64,000 nucleotides of DNA from Diabrotica undecimpunctata (lineage: Eukaryota > Arthropoda > Insecta > Coleoptera > Chrysomelidae). The notes beneath the pieces were generated by a model. That model was not told the origin of the DNA and searched no databases. It saw only the letters and a program-made list of their open reading frames with translations. Shown one piece after another: positions 34,371-47,044 of this stretch. How positions within the stretch are numbered: position 1 is the first letter of the stretch; the number at the start of each line of letters is the position of its first letter. The DNA lies in assembly GCF_040954645.1 (NCBI RefSeq), contig NC_092803.1, positions 65,741,427 through 65,805,426 on the forward strand. The letters are read 5' to 3'. Made by a program: the position numbers and the translations under genes.

Positions 34371-35999
34371 GGTAGCTTTTATTAGAACCTGAGACTTAAA
34401 TCAAACAAGTATATGTAACTAAAAAAATTAATGCATAACTCGTAATTTTTCAAAAAAAAACCTTATTGGTTTCAACTACATTCGTACGACAATGGTTTAT
34501 GGCCTTGACGGTAACCCTGAACCTCTATTTAAATTTGCATTTTTAATGATCTGCCAGCTGCAAACAAATAGACTTTAATATTAGTAATAGATATTTTGTT
34601 TACGTATTAAAAAGAACCTTTTTTGTATTCTTTAATGTCTTTTAGCTTTTTTATTTTGTAACTGTTTTAAATCGTGTAATTTTTGTCTTTCTCCCTATAG
34701 ACATATTTCGATCGTTTATTTTCTTCTGACTTTCTCCTGTTTCTATTTCATTTTGACATTTTGCCACCCTGTCGTTTTACAATAATATTTGTATTTCGCC
34801 AGTTCAAAAATCTTTTGACACTTTTGAATAATATTTACATTAAAGCATTTAAACTATTGGAGTAAACCGGTCTATAAAATCGGTAATTCAAAACTTTCAC
34901 TCGACCCTAACGACATTGAGAAAACACGCGAGTTAAATTTACATAAATTTCATACGTGCATCCATATTCGTACTTTGCAAGCGCTTAATCAAACATGAAC
35001 TTTCAAAGTGGAATACAATTATACAGTGGAGAACATGTTTTAGCTTGTGGCGAACTGAAAACAGTATGTCCACGACTTTCATTTATTTTTCGTATAATCA
35101 CATAAACAATTTTTTATACTTGTCATTGACAAAGTTGCAGCGTTTGTTGTTGTGTTTTCAAAGTTGTTTTTTGTGGATATCGATGGAACTATTTTCCATA
35201 AATTTGTTGTAAATACAGCTGAATTAATCACATATCGAAAGAGTTCTATCTGTCAAATCAAATATGTTTATTTTATACCTACTTATTTATATTTATTTTA
35301 TTTTATTTATTTCCATAAAAAACTTCCAATTCTTTCTTTTCAATGACAAGCAAAATAGATTTTTCTTTATTAAGAGATTACAGAAAAATATATACGAGTA
35401 TTAGATTGTTTACGTTTTACATCTTCGTATGCTTCAACAATACTCTACCTCTATCTAAAGTTGGCATTTACACGTTCGTCAAAAGCCTCCATAACTTCAT
35501 GTGCACAGAAACGAAGATTCTCATATCAGATTGCTCTTTCCGAAATAGAGCAACTTCATTAAGCTTCAACCGGTTTAAGTCAAGTCTATCGAAAGCAAAC
35601 TTTCCAACTCTATTCAGAACGCTTCCTTACAACTCCAAAGTTCGTGTGGTTTCCACGATGTGCGGTGGATAGTAGTGAGAGGGAGTCGGTATTTTAATAG
35701 GGGATGATATGGAGTATTAAATTAACGAATTTGATTTTTGGTCAAGTTTAATGTTCTTATTCGTCATTTCAGGAATAAGGTAATTTGTTGGCTTTTTTTC
35801 TTTTCACCGGAATTTTACAATCCTCTTATTAGAAAAAGAAGCTTTACAATTAAAAATCCTTCTACGAACAATCCTAAAATCAGTAACTTTCAGAACACTA
35901 ACTCAAACAATAACAACAATAATCCCATCAATACACATAAGAGTAATTCTATCTTATGTAAAAAAAGGCGCATAAGAAATCATTGCCACACATTAATAG
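34371..35999. other. No recognised gene
   Basis: Frames at 35343-35672 and 35738-36043 are open for about 100 codons each. The second is Asn-rich and precedes a Penelope-like GIY-YIG relic, so it may be a decayed upstream part of that element. I cannot assign the first. Confidence 0.3.
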
Positions 36000-36215
36000 T
36001 TTTTCCGAACAAATATCAAAAATGCTATCTAGGTATAACATAAATGTTGGCCATAAAACACCACAAACATCCAATAAATATTTTTCAAAATTTAAACGTT
36101 TTGTCAATAAAGATAGTCAATCGGGTGCATTCTATAAAATAAATTGTTAAGACTGTAATTCATGCTATATTGGAAAGATGCATCAATATTTACATACAGG
36201 AATTATGGCACATAA
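36000..36215 (+). pseudogene. Penelope-like element, GIY-YIG endonuclease relic
   Basis: Reads SGAFYKINC, stop, DCNSCYIGK, then a short tail ending MAHKI. The FYKIN and CYIG blocks stand where the GIY and YIG motifs lie in the C-terminal endonuclease of Penelope-like retroelements, with the usual cysteines between them. A stop codon and the missing reverse transcriptase make it a relic. Confidence 0.65.
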
Positions 36216-36349
36216 AATAGTATAAGCCTCCAATTAGTATAGTGAAAACTAATTCTATGGAAGATAGGGAAATCAATATGAAAAATAAGAATAAACTAAA
36301 GGGCATACAAGATTTTTGTTAACTTTCATAATTATTAAAATACTTACTA

Positions 36350-36662
36350 CATGGTCCTTCGAGCCAGATTTGAAATTAGTAATTATTCGATTAAAAACTC
36401 GATTCGATTAAAATATTCAAAAGAATTCTTTTAATTTTATGTGATATGTTAGAAACATGCGACCGCTTGTAATGCGATACTTAAAATGGGTCACCCACTA
36501 GAGATAAAAAGGGGCTGAATGCCATGTGTTTATGCCGTCTAAGATGACTATAAACGGACCTTTGTGAATATATGCCAAAATATTAAAATTTATATAATTT
36601 GATCGCGTTTTTAATCGAATAATTAATTTAAACTAATTTCAAATTTGGAGAAAAAGACCATG
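36350..36662. mobile_element. 313-bp MITE with CATGGTC inverted ends
   Basis: The outer ends CATGGTC and an inner block (ATTTGAAATTAG, then TAATTATTCGATTAAAAAC) form inverted repeats of about 55 bp. TA lies on both outer sides, so a TA target duplication is likely. There is no coding content. The right flank (AATAATT...GAGAATTAACAATTATCC) resembles 37613-37655. Confidence 0.75.
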
Positions 36663-37474
36663 TAATAATTCTATTTAATAATAACGAGAATTAACAATTA
36701 TCCACTTATTGAAGCGTAGCTTCTATACTAGCCTTGTAGTACTTTTTTCTCTATAGTAAAATGCTGAGGCGAACGTCACGGAACTAGCGCCACAAGATGG
36801 CCTCGTACGGAACTATCGCCGCAAGATAGCGTCGTCACGGGTAGTGTCATAAAATAGCGGTTCTTCACATAGGTTCACTACTCTCAATCAGTTCGTTTCC
36901 AGTCATCATATATTTATTCTAAGCAGGTTTAAATCAAAAACTGCATAAAAAATAACTAACAAATTACAGACATTAAATGGGAAGTAAAAAATTAAAAGAA
37001 TATTGGTCAATAAAAAAAATGCTTCGCAACAATTGTCAAAATTTAAAAGTCATAAATTTCATCCGATTAACAACAATATTGCATTATTTGTTTAAATTTT
37101 TACCAGACTTCTTGTTTTAAAATAATTTTATATAAATACAAATTATTATAATTTTTAAACGTATTATTTAGTTTATATAATAATTTACTATGAAATGATA
37201 TTTATATTTTATTATAATTTAATATTTCGTTTGAATTTGACAGGTCTGTCACAAGTAAACAACGTATACTTTATTAATACGTCAACAACAAGGTGGCGTT
37301 AGGAGCAAACACATTAATTCATTGAATTATTTGAATATAATGTAATTAGTTAAAAAAATAAATACAAAATTACTTTATTCAATTTTAAAAATACATTTTA
37401 AAAATATAGAAAACTTAGTATAAAGCTCCGCGCTAGTCTAATGTACCAACTACTGTAACATATTTTTTTTATAG
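36663..37474. other. No gene seen; short tandem repeat
   Basis: A 29-30-bp unit beginning CGGAACTA.CGCC.CAAGAT occurs twice at 36779-36837, followed by TCAGTTCG and CAGTCATCATAT words of an LTR-promoter kind. The rest is AT-rich. Confidence 0.4.
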
Positions 37475-37775
37475 GTATTGGTATTATTTTTTATTCCGAA
37501 CTAAGTTACTTGTAAATTTATCGATTAATTTTGATATTGTGGATTTGCATATGCCAATCAGACTACGGTAGCTGTGATGAGGAATTAACGTGGTCCTTCG
37601 AGCCGGATCATTTAATAATTGTTTTTAATAATTATGAGAATTAACAATTATCCAAATGTTAATTTATAGGCACTGGTATTATTTTATGGCGAAATAAGTT
37701 ACATGTAAATTATTCAATTAATTTCAATATTGCCTGTGTATGCAAATCAAATTACGGTACCTGTGATGATGAATT
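37475..37775. repeat. Two diverged direct repeats
   Basis: About 37475-37590 and 37668-37775 share GGTATTATTTT, AAGTTAC.TGTAAATT, TTAATTT.AATATTG and TACGGTA.CTGTGATGA.GAATTAA in the same order. Between them is GGTCCTTCGAGCCGGAT, a word also near the MITE at 36350. Confidence 0.7.
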
Positions 37776-38336
37776 AATACTTCTTCTTCTTCCTGTGCAC
37801 TGGATTGGTTGTACAGCGTCTGTTTACACTGAAGGTGGATGTTTTACACAAAACTGGATAGCACAGCAATTATACTAATACTGAGTGTGAGTACGTCAAA
37901 TAGCTTTGTCTAGTGTGAGTGTGAGTATGTATATAAGACATACACACACGTTAATTAAAGAATTAAATATAAAATGAAAATAATAAAAAAAACTTTTAAA
38001 TATGTGTGGAGGGATGGAACAATTACATTGAAAACGATCTAACACAAAATAAATCCAATACAAAAAGACGTAAGGGATGTGGTTACAGAAGAAAGAAAAA
38101 GAGACAAAGGGCCCAAAGTTTCATAAAAATTTCTGTAACAAAGAATGTTGAATATGGAATTGTAACAATGAAAAATTCTAGAAAATGGATAAAAAGTAGA
38201 AGAAAAAGACCGTAAGGATAAGAAAATATCGCAACGACAAAGACAAGACATATGATAATGATATTAAGACAATCAAATTTGAAGGCAACATATGAAGAAG
38301 GTGCATTAAAAAACTTTTATAAGTTGTAAAATTTAT
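37776..38336. other. No recognised gene
   Basis: Starts with a (CTT)n stretch that could be a reversed LINE tail. A 69-codon Lys/Arg-rich frame (38006-38215) has no recognisable motif. Confidence 0.35.
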
Positions 38337-38705
38337 AATTTAGAAAAATATAAAATTGACGTGACGGCTATCCAAGAGATGAAGCAAAAAGGAAAGTTTT
38401 CAAGGGAAGAACTACAGATTTTTTAACAGTGGAAATAGTTAAATATTATTGGGCACAATATTTCTAGTTCGAAAAGAAATAGAACTTTTGAGGCGATATT
38501 AAGCCTATTATGCGTTCAGAGAATCAGAAGAAAGTGCAGAAAAATTAATAAATGCTCGTACCCCAATCGAGGAAAAAGAAGATATAAAAGATCACCATTA
38601 TGAGGAGCTACCAACAGTTGTAAACAAAATACCGTTATACGATTTAAAAATAGTTACAGGCGACTTCAACGCCAAAATCACCGGTACCGGCGAACTTACT
38701 TAGAC
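38337..38705 (+). pseudogene. LINE AP endonuclease-like relic
   Basis: Begins NLEKYKIDVTAIQEM, the N-terminal block of the APE-type endonuclease of LINEs, and ends with YDLKIVTGDFNAKIT, which contains its conserved GDFNAK motif. The middle has stops and frameshifts. No reverse transcriptase follows directly. Confidence 0.65.
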
Positions 38706-39730
38706 TTTTATTGACGAATGGAATAACAACCACTTCGACCCACCACATTTCGCGTTTATCATTGGATTGAGTGTAATCATCCTCGAAGTTCGCTGCGGGA
38801 AAAATTTCGTGAAGATCGGATGTTGTACCAGAGAACATCCGTGCTATGAGTAAAAAATTATTTTAAAATTGCTACAGTGAAATTGAAAGATATTTAGTCA
38901 AAGAGAAAGAGATTGAAATATGTGTGTGTGTTATTTAACGTAACAAAATTTTAAATAATATTTATTTAATAAATATTTTAAAAAATATATACATATTGTT
39001 TTTGAGTTTCCGCCTCAAAATTTAAGTATCAAATTTATAATAAGTACTGCTGAGTTTTTCTGTACAAACGTTACAACCTTATTTTCAACTCTTTAATCTT
39101 TTTTCAGATACCCTGTATATTACCTATATTTTACAAATCAGTTAAGGGATCAATTCAAAATACTTCCACTGGACTCTTTTCTATTTCTCTTATTTACTGC
39201 CTACGCCCTTGTCTACTTAACGTAGAATCTATTAGACACTCAAAACGAAGTGTCGGAAAGATGTCTCTGAAGTCCGACTATCTTTTGAAGAGAACTAGGT
39301 CAGTTAAACGAACCTATGAATTTAAGTAGATCAAACGATTATAAATTCGTTTTCTTTGAGGATTTAAGAATATGCAGATTTGATTTTTACGAGTAAAGTA
39401 TTCAAAAATAAGGATGTGTTAATGTTAAACTAAAATCAATATAATGTTACAGCGTATAAATAAAATAAAACGGATAACCTTTTTCTATACACATAACTAC
39501 TAACTAACTTTTATACACATACTAACTTTTTTATTCCGGAACATACTTTATCCATTTTGCTTGATATTTTATTTCTGTAGTTTTCCTGTTTATTTTTGTA
39601 TATTTTTTATTTATTTCATATATTTTCGGCTCTACCTGGCTTCAGAATTACCAGAAGACGTAAACTAGAATTACCTAAGCAGAATTACCAGAAGACTTAT
39701 AAATCTGTAAAAAGAACAAAAAAACAGAGG
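38706..39730. other. No recognised gene
   Basis: AT-rich sequence. A minus frame at 38644-38838 overlaps the endonuclease relic and has no known motif. Confidence 0.35.
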
Positions 39731-39938
39731 AATAGAAACTTATCTAGAAAATCTGATGCCGTTCAAAGATACAGACTATTATATTTATGGAAATCGACGA
39801 AAAAAGTACAAGGGCACAAGACACCTTACCTCCTTTAAAAATGCCAAAGGTAGATGGGCAAGAACACATACAGAGAAATCCGAGACATTCGCAGAACATC
39901 TTTCGAAAGTATTTCAACAGGAGAGTATATTATTTTGA
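39731..39938 (+). pseudogene. Jockey-type LINE, region upstream of the RT domain
   Basis: Reads YLENLMPFKDTDYYIYGN, then KNAKGRWARTHTEKSETFAE and HLSKVFQ. This is the linker before the reverse transcriptase in Jockey-clade elements, where WAR.D.EKAE.FAEHL..VF is a hallmark. Upstream it may start near 39660, where the same region is partly repeated (AGAATTACCAGAAGAC twice). Confidence 0.75.
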
Positions 39939-40894
39939 GTAATTTCTGCTGTTTGCAGATTAGTGAAGATTTGCATTTGCAATTAGCTGCCACTTGCAAA
40001 TAAATAAAGTAAAGAGCTATGAACCTCTAATAATTATTAAAAACGTAATAGGAGAACATACAGTAAATTATTAAATCGCAGTGTGCATTTTGACCCACAA
40101 AAATACCCTAATATTATCTGCGCTCCTTGTTTGACTCATGCTATAATCAAGAGACAACAGTAGAAAAACACAGAACATAAGAAGAACAATAAATGACAAA
40201 ACATAATAAATATAACAAATAATAAAGGAGAGAAGAAACATAATTCAATAAACAAGAAGAAGACAAAGAGCAAAAACGGTAAATACGAGCGAGGGAGGAA
40301 TAAAATAAAGATGATAAGGAGGAAGCACAGCATTGTGATTGTCTCTCTGAGAAGTGAATTTATATTGTTAATTATCCTATTATACCATTGATTATTCATA
40401 TCAACTCTCGGAAACGATGTGACTGCATCTATTTATTTATAACATTCGAGAAATGTATGCATAATGTTTTGAAAAACACATTGCAGCATATAGGAGCATC
40501 ATTAGTTCTGCTTTCACCTTGTAAACACAAATCGACAGTTTTGATCCACGTGCACAAATTCCGAAAATCGCATTCTGTTCGTTATCCGATTTAATCAATT
40601 TCATAGACCTCGACAAATTCTATTTACTCTGCGGAGAAATAATAAAGGTCAGTGAATAAAGCGAGATCATAGTCCAGTCGAAGTATCGGAAGGCACTATT
40701 TATATTTATTTGGTTTATTGGAAAAAGGAAAAAGGTTCTGAAACTATTTTCTTGTAACATGTCTAAGTTAAATATTATGGTTTTATGGGGTTAAAGGTTT
40801 TGATTCGGTTTGACGTTTCGACTGCATAAATCGTTGTCAAAAAAGATTATTTTATTTTAAAACATTACTTCGAGTTTCAGCTGATCAAAGATGT
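39939..40894. other. Insert or decayed sequence within a Jockey relic, no gene seen
   Basis: No Jockey coding is visible between the two parts of the relic. Near 40810-40845 TTTGACGTTTCGACTGCATAAATCG resembles in part the end of a Penelope-like element. Confidence 0.35.
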
Positions 40895-41695
40895 CCAGGA
40901 TACAAGAAGTTCAGGAAGGGAACTTGGATACTGCCTCAGGGCAGTATTTTATCGCCCATTTTAATCAGCATTTTTGTTTCATGTCTACACTACACTATCG
41001 GCGATGATGGCTGATCATGTGATCGTCTATGATCGGCAGAATCATCCTGCAAGCGTCCACACAATCGTCCGTAATAGTATGTCGAACCACAAGCATCAAA
41101 CGACTCCCTTTGATGCGTCTCCGAAAAACCGACAATTCACAGGTTGTAGACGATCATAGGCAATAATGGGCAGGTATAGCCACGTATACCCTCTACACAG
41201 TCGTGTTCGCGCTTGCTTCTTTGTAATCGCCGATTATGAAGAGGAGCCATTAGATTTACCAACAGATGCAAGAACAAACACAGCCCTATAAGCGGACGAT
41301 ACGGCAATATATACAGCGGGAAAAGGAGAGAGAAGAATTTTACAAACATTAAAAAATCATTTACTGAGAATTTCGGAATTCACAGATAAATGGAAGATAA
41401 AAATTAATGCGAAAAAGACGCAATTTATCATCTTTACGCAGCAACAAAATCCACTAATAGTAGAACTGTAGATGAGAGGAAACGTTATCAATCAAAAGAA
41501 TCCATCAAATAGTTAGGAGTCCACCTCGATAGAAGACTAAACTTTATAAAGAACACCCAAGAAATCAGGAAAAATTTCATATATTTTCAGATTCAGCTCC
41601 CTAACGGAGGCCAAGAAGCTGCAATTATACCAAGTCTACGTTAGATCGGTGATTTTGTATGCAGGCCCAGTTTGGCGTTCCATAGCATAATCTAA
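40895..41695 (+). pseudogene. Jockey-type LINE reverse transcriptase relic
   Basis: Motif B is visible as LPQGSILSPILISIF near 40940, and motif C as ADDTAIYTAGKGERR near 41300. Then follow RISEFTDKWKIKINAKKTQ, SSLTEAKKLQLYQVYVRS and VILYAGPVW, the standard Jockey order. About 240 bp of foreign or decayed sequence separates motifs B and C, and several stops are present. At VWRS the relic is cut by the TIR element that starts at 41699. Confidence 0.75.
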
Positions 41696-41698
41696 CGT

Positions 41699-42560
41699 CC
41701 GGGTCCACCAACGTAATCTAAGTGAAATCTTACGTAAGTTTTGTTTAGCCAAAAAAATTTCTTAGTTGAAATTTGCGTTAAATCATACATAAGTTTTTAC
41801 TTAACTTAACCCAGAAAAAACGTAAGTTATCAACGATACCAATTTTACAAAATCGTCAAAAATTATTAACCTGTTGTCTTGTTATTAATAAAGAAACGAC
41901 AAGAAAAGATCATTTGTGTCATTTTTGATGTTGTCTTTAATGTCCTTTCAATATTTATTGTAAATGATGATGGTTCTTAAGTATTTTGCGAAATTATTCT
42001 GTTGCTAGTTTAAAATAAATATAATAGTTTAAAATTTAGGGATAGTTTTAAAAATTAAGGTAGTAGTTTTGTTTTGTCAGAGTGTGTGGAATTTACAACA
42101 AAAAATATAAAAATAAAAATCCTATAGTCGGTTCGCTATTCCCAGTCCGAACTGTCTAGTGAATTTAGTAATTATTTTTAGTGGCTGGAAATTACTATAC
42201 AACCAAACACACGTACTCATAGCCAATATTAATAGTAAACAAACTAAATAGTAAATAAAATTGAACTTTACATAAAAACATCTAGTACGTACATTGTATA
42301 TACAATATAAACTATTATAGCAATATAAAAATCAAATTAGATCGAAAAAATGCTAAACCTAACCTAACATCGACATAAGAAATTTAACCTCACTTATGTC
42401 AATATATGACAAGATGAATTTCAATTCATGCTCCAAGTAAAAAATTTTGCTTAAGTCGTCATAGTAGGTAAGGTTAGTAAATATTTTTAGTTGATGGAAC
42501 GAAACTCAACGGACTTGGGTAAAGATCAAATTTTCACTTAAATCACGTTGGTGGAACTGG
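41699..42560. mobile_element. 0.86-kb TIR element cutting the Jockey relic
   Basis: The left end reads TCCACCAACGTAATCTAAGT and the complement of the right end TCCACCAACGTGATTTAAGT, 18 of 20 the same, with weaker similarity around them. The interior is AT-rich and non-coding, so this is a non-autonomous element. Confidence 0.7.
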
Positions 42561-42639
42561 CTGTAAGAATTTAAGGATCAGTTGTAGTCTTCTATATCGA
42601 TTTCCCCTCACTATTTGTCCCATTAACACATGTTTCGGT

Positions 42640-42855
42640 GTTTGACAGTGTTGAGAACTGTCAAACACCGGAAAATGTATTATATGGGACATATAGTAAG
42701 AGGAAATCGATCTAGAATACTACAACTGATCCTTAAAGGAAAAACACAAGTCCGTAGAGGTGTAGGCAGAAAACAGGGTTCTTGGTTAAAAACATTCGTG
42801 AATGGACTCAGATATCAAATGCAGGACAATTATGCCATGTGGCAGAAGATCTAGA
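42640..42855 (+). pseudogene. LINE polyprotein C-terminal fragment
   Basis: Reads KHRKMYYMGHIVRGNRSRIL, QLILKGKTQVRRGVGRKQ, GSWLKTF. This is the same C-terminal block (YMGH.MRG...QLI..GK) seen at 24790 and, on the other strand, near 45000, so it belongs to the same broad LINE group. Everything upstream is missing. Confidence 0.7.
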
Positions 42856-42931
42856 AGCCTTCGCAATGGTGATTGCCAACGATAATTCTGATATGAGACG
42901 TGAAGAACAAGCAGAATCTAACTAAAAGAAC

Positions 42932-43135
42932 TTGGAGAGAACAGAAACGGCATGTTATAGATTAATCGACACATCGATATGGCAGGAGAGAATATCAAAT
43001 GTAACCATCCGAGAAAAGCTCCAGTACACACCACTGAGGGAGGTGGCTGAGAACAGGACAAGGTACTTCTTCCACCAAGCCACAAGAAGACTTCTTAAGA
43101 CCAGAGACATCCTCATAGCAACCGAATACAGATGA
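42932..43135 (+). other. Short open frame, unrecognised
   Basis: A 67-codon frame with REKLQYTPLREVAENRTRYF and HQATRRLL. It could be the end of a LINE polyprotein because of its place among LINE fragments, but I do not recognise it. Confidence 0.25.
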
Positions 43136-44272
43136 TGTAAAGAGAAAAACATCAACTGATAGACCATCTAATTATGGTCTAGATGGGCGGTTCCCGAAGA
43201 CAGCCAATCAGGAAAGTAGGTGCGGTGGCGAAAATAGTACCTACAGAAAAATATGTCCAAAAACAGTGAAAATCGGATAGAAGATGCGGTCCCACAAAGC
43301 AAGTGGGACCAAAGCAATAAAATATATTATTTTTGACATGTTAACTTTTATTAGTGCAATAATCGTTTTTATTTTAATTTTAATTTTTTTTTAATATGTA
43401 AATTCCCAAGCTAATCACATCGACATTTTAACAAGCTCATTCACACAACAAGAACAAGAGATAAGGTACCTACTCGTGAGAGACATAACGTCGTAATGTT
43501 AATTATATAACTATTAGGAGAAATACCATTTTGAAAAGCTTCTGTGAACAAAAATAGCGTGTCCGAAGATTTTTCAGAAGTCATTTCGTGTGGAACTCAA
43601 AACAGTAAATTAGGCTTAAATGACAAAAGTTTGCACATATTGTTCCAATTATAGGAAGAATTATGAAGGTATAGAAAGTACGTACGACCATAAGAGAGGT
43701 GTGGTTTTTTGTTCAAAGGAAAATCGACCGTACCGATTATTGAGCATTAACTGTAATATAAATGATTTAAACAAAATTGGCAATAGTACTTTGAGTAGTT
43801 CATTTGATTTATTAGTAAGGAATTGGTATCATGTAGAACGTAATATTCACTCTTAAGCTGTGTAGCTATCTTTTGTATTTTAAAAGAAGCCATTGATGTA
43901 AGATGTCTCCCATTGGTTTATTAGAAAATGATTTGTTAGTAAGGGGTTATAACCAATCCTGTTAATTTACGAGATAAGTTACTTAAAGTAGTATTCGTGA
44001 TAATGTATCTACAATAACATTTACGAAATTGCCGTTTTGTTGTAAAACTTTCCCCACAAAGGGAAAACAACTTAACAACAACCATAACATTGAACACCAG
44101 TAAGTATACGAAAACATATATGTACTGTCCTTGTTTGGTAAGATCCGCTTAGAAACATGATACTCATCAAACATTTTATTCTCTTTATTCTGAATTTATA
44201 CCGTTTTTCTACACGATGCTCAGATATATTTTCTCTAAAACAAAATTTAATAACGAACAAGAAATAACAAAG
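43136..44272. other. No recognised gene
   Basis: A short inverted repeat GGTCCCAC...GTGGGACC lies near 43287-43312. The 78-codon frame at 43620-43856 (starting MTKVCTYCSNYRKNYEG) has no known motif; it could be an element fragment. Confidence 0.3.
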
Positions 44273-44440
44273 GATTGTATTTATAAAATACCTTGTGAAT
44301 GCGAAAACTTTTATTTAGGTGAAACATCAAGTCCATCACATGTTAGACTAACTAAACATCAATCTTATATCAAAAATAGACAAATCTGATAAATCTCTGA
44401 TATGTAACAGGCATGGGAAAATGAACATAGAACATAATTA
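44273..44440 (+). pseudogene. Second Penelope-like GIY-YIG relic
   Basis: Reads DCIYKIPCECENFYLGETS, then SHVRLTKHQSYIKN, stops, and a tail with CNRH. IYKI and FYLG stand for the GIY and YIG motifs, and the CEC between them matches the cysteine positions in Penelope-like endonucleases. It is a different, better kept copy than that at 36000. Confidence 0.7.
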
Positions 44441-44759
44441 CTATGAGGGATAGCTCTATTAAACACTAAACTCAGTGAAATGTAAGTTTAATTTAAATAA
44501 CAATTAATTCAAATAAATAACAAAAGTTAAATTTACTCCTGTACAATATGTAAAATAAAAATAAAAAGACGAATACTCGTAAATAAAATCGACGGGCTGC
44601 GGTCCGACGTTGATGTCGTGAACGGAAAATAAATAATAGCGACGTTCGGATGGGTAGGACAAAGGACGATCTTTAGTCAATACCAAAAGTAGGAGCGACC
44701 GATCAATACTCGACACAGTCGAGAAACAGAAGGAATCGGCCAATACTCGGTCACAGCTA
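44441..44759. other. No recognised gene
   Basis: Decayed sequence between two retroelement relics. Confidence 0.35.
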
Positions 44760-45045
44760 CTGGAAATGACGGTGACATCTGATCAGTACTCTTCTTCTTC
44801 TTCAAGTGCCATCTCCGCGGAGGAGGTCGGCAATCCTCACAGATATTCGGACTTTTGAGACGGCTGCTCTGAAAAGTTCATTTGATGTACATCCTTACCA
44901 CTCTCTCAGGTTGCGCAGCCATGACATTCTACGCCTCCCTATGCTTCTCTTTCCTTGAATCTTTCCCTGCATAATCAGTTGGAGCAAGGTGTATTTCTCT
45001 CCACGTGTAATATGTCCGAGATATTCTAACTTTCTTATTTTTATT
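44760..45045 (-). pseudogene. LINE C-terminus with its 3' tail
   Basis: On the minus strand it reads RKLEYLGHITRGEKYTLLQL, IMQGKIQGKRSIGRRRMSWL, RNLREW, stop, then ELFRAAVSKVRISVRIADLL and RGDGT before the final stop. A (GAA)n tail follows, so the 3' end of the insertion is kept. It is the best preserved C-terminus of this LINE group in the window, with one internal stop. Confidence 0.75.
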
Positions 45046-46679
45046 AAATTAAATTAAATTTAAAATTTCCATTTCCATTTCCAGTACTCGGAGACCCGGA
45101 ATTAGAAGTTCTTTCCAGATTAATACTCCGGATCGAACTTAGTTGCCGACGTTCTCCACGGCACTTTATACTTTTGTCAATGTTCCGCGTGCATCGATGG
45201 TACTGTTAGGTTCTTGGTTGAAACGAGGGTACACAGAGAGAGGGTAAGCTGTTGGCAAGCGTTGACGGCGACGGTTGTACTTTCATGATTGGTTTTCTTT
45301 TTAAAGACAAATCACATGCTATGATCTTTCTAACGGTTATTATCAACTTAAAGTCAATTTCATGCAATCTTATCCTCAAGTAAAGTCGTTCCAGGAACGC
45401 ACTTCAAAAATATTGAATATTTAAAAATGTAGAATATACGTCTGAATTGTCAATATGAATGAGGCAGATAAAATTAAGTTATTAGGAAAATTGTTTTGTA
45501 TTATCAACTAACAAAACAATATTTTTATTTTAGAACGATTTCCGAAGTGGAAATCGTAAGTCAAAATGCCCTTTTCATTTTGTTTTCTGCTATAATAGTG
45601 TAATATTAAACCTACATACCTTTATTTGTTATTAATTTATCTGGACATTATTATTTCATTCTGATCTCGTAATCTTTTATATTAGCAACAGAAATGACGA
45701 AGATGATTATCGTTAATCAGGAAAGAAAAAGGTGAAAAGGAAAAAGACAATGATAGGTAAGAACGAGAAAAAGGAAAGAAAGGCGAAATAAATGAGCGAC
45801 AATGAATACAAATGGTGTTCGAGAATATTACTCTAAAGAAAATAAAATCAAAATACAATATATTTCATAGCATTACATATTTTCCCAGCTTTAACAATTT
45901 TCACATTTAATTATATTTTGTATTTTAAGCCGCTTATTACTTTTACTAAAATATTTTATCACATTTAACGGTAGACTAGGTTAATTATTGTCTAGTTTCA
46001 CCGGATTATCAAGGCCATCAAGATTATGACGAATTGTTGATATGTTATATCAAAACTGTGTGATAACGGTTTATTGGCGGATTTTATGGAGATAAATTTG
46101 AAAGGGAATGCGGCTCGATTCGAGAGACTCTGAATTATTTGACGTGAGGGAGTTTTTTTATAAAGTACGCGACGGAACGCGAGCACAAAAAAGATTTCAC
46201 CGCCCGTGGTGGTGAAATTATTTTTGGATTTACATGTTTAACCTTTTTTGAGTACTTTTTTATTAATTGTGATTGAAAATTGGTTTATTATGGAGTATAC
46301 TGTAAATGGTAATGAGTTTCTGTTGAAAAATGCTATGCGATAAAAAAAATACACAAATTGAAGTGCTACTGTTGTACTAATAGAATATAACATTGACAAA
46401 TAGAACATAATCTTGTATTAATAGCATAAATAACAGGCAAACGAAATAACTTACTGGCCTTAAAGGCTTACACAAAGCGTGTTCAAAGTTTGTTGCGGTA
46501 AAAGACTTGTACTATCCACATTACGATGCAAAAAGTAGTAGTATTTAGTAGCGAGCGTGAAACTGATCTTCTACCATCCTCTTTTATCCCCAAAGCACAT
46601 TGACTGAATTTCATACTCTCTCACGTGTATTTCGGACCATTTATTTTGAGTGTGTTTGTTTCTGATTAATTCAGTTAAC
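45046..46679. other. No recognised gene
   Basis: Mostly AT-rich. Near 45535-45560 the words ATTTCCGAAGTGGAAATCG form a short palindrome of a kind often found at the ends of Penelope-like elements. Nothing coding is recognised. Confidence 0.35.
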
Positions 46680-46945
46680 TACGAGGCGTACCTACACTTA
46701 AAGTTTTGCACGAATAATGAACTTAATGTTTTTCAAAGCGAATCAAGGAAACATTTATGTCAGTTTGAAATAGGTATCACCGAAATGAGATCTTTGTATG
46801 CTTCGACCTTCTCATCTGGCGTCTTAAAACGTTTACCACCTAGTTTGTTTTTGATTCTCGAGAATGTTAAAAAATCACATTGTGCTAAGTCAGGACTATA
46901 TCTCATATGATGACCCACCAAACCTATGTTTTTCGTCTTCAATCT
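46680..46945 (-). pseudogene. mariner transposase C-terminal fragment
   Basis: Minus strand reads LVGHHMRYSPDLAQCDFLTF, SRIKNKLGGKRFKTPDEKVE, AYKDLIS. YSPDLA.CDF carries the third aspartate of the DD34D triad and is diagnostic for mariner. After VIPISN a stop appears, but decayed similarity continues downstream to about 46680. The first two catalytic aspartates are missing. Confidence 0.85.
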
Positions 46946-47044
46946 GTTTGCCAGACGGACGGGTAGTACATAATTGAATCAAGTCGTTTTCTAAGCTTAA
47001 AATTTATTAGAGGGTACCGTGGAAGCGAAAAACTAGGGTGATGC

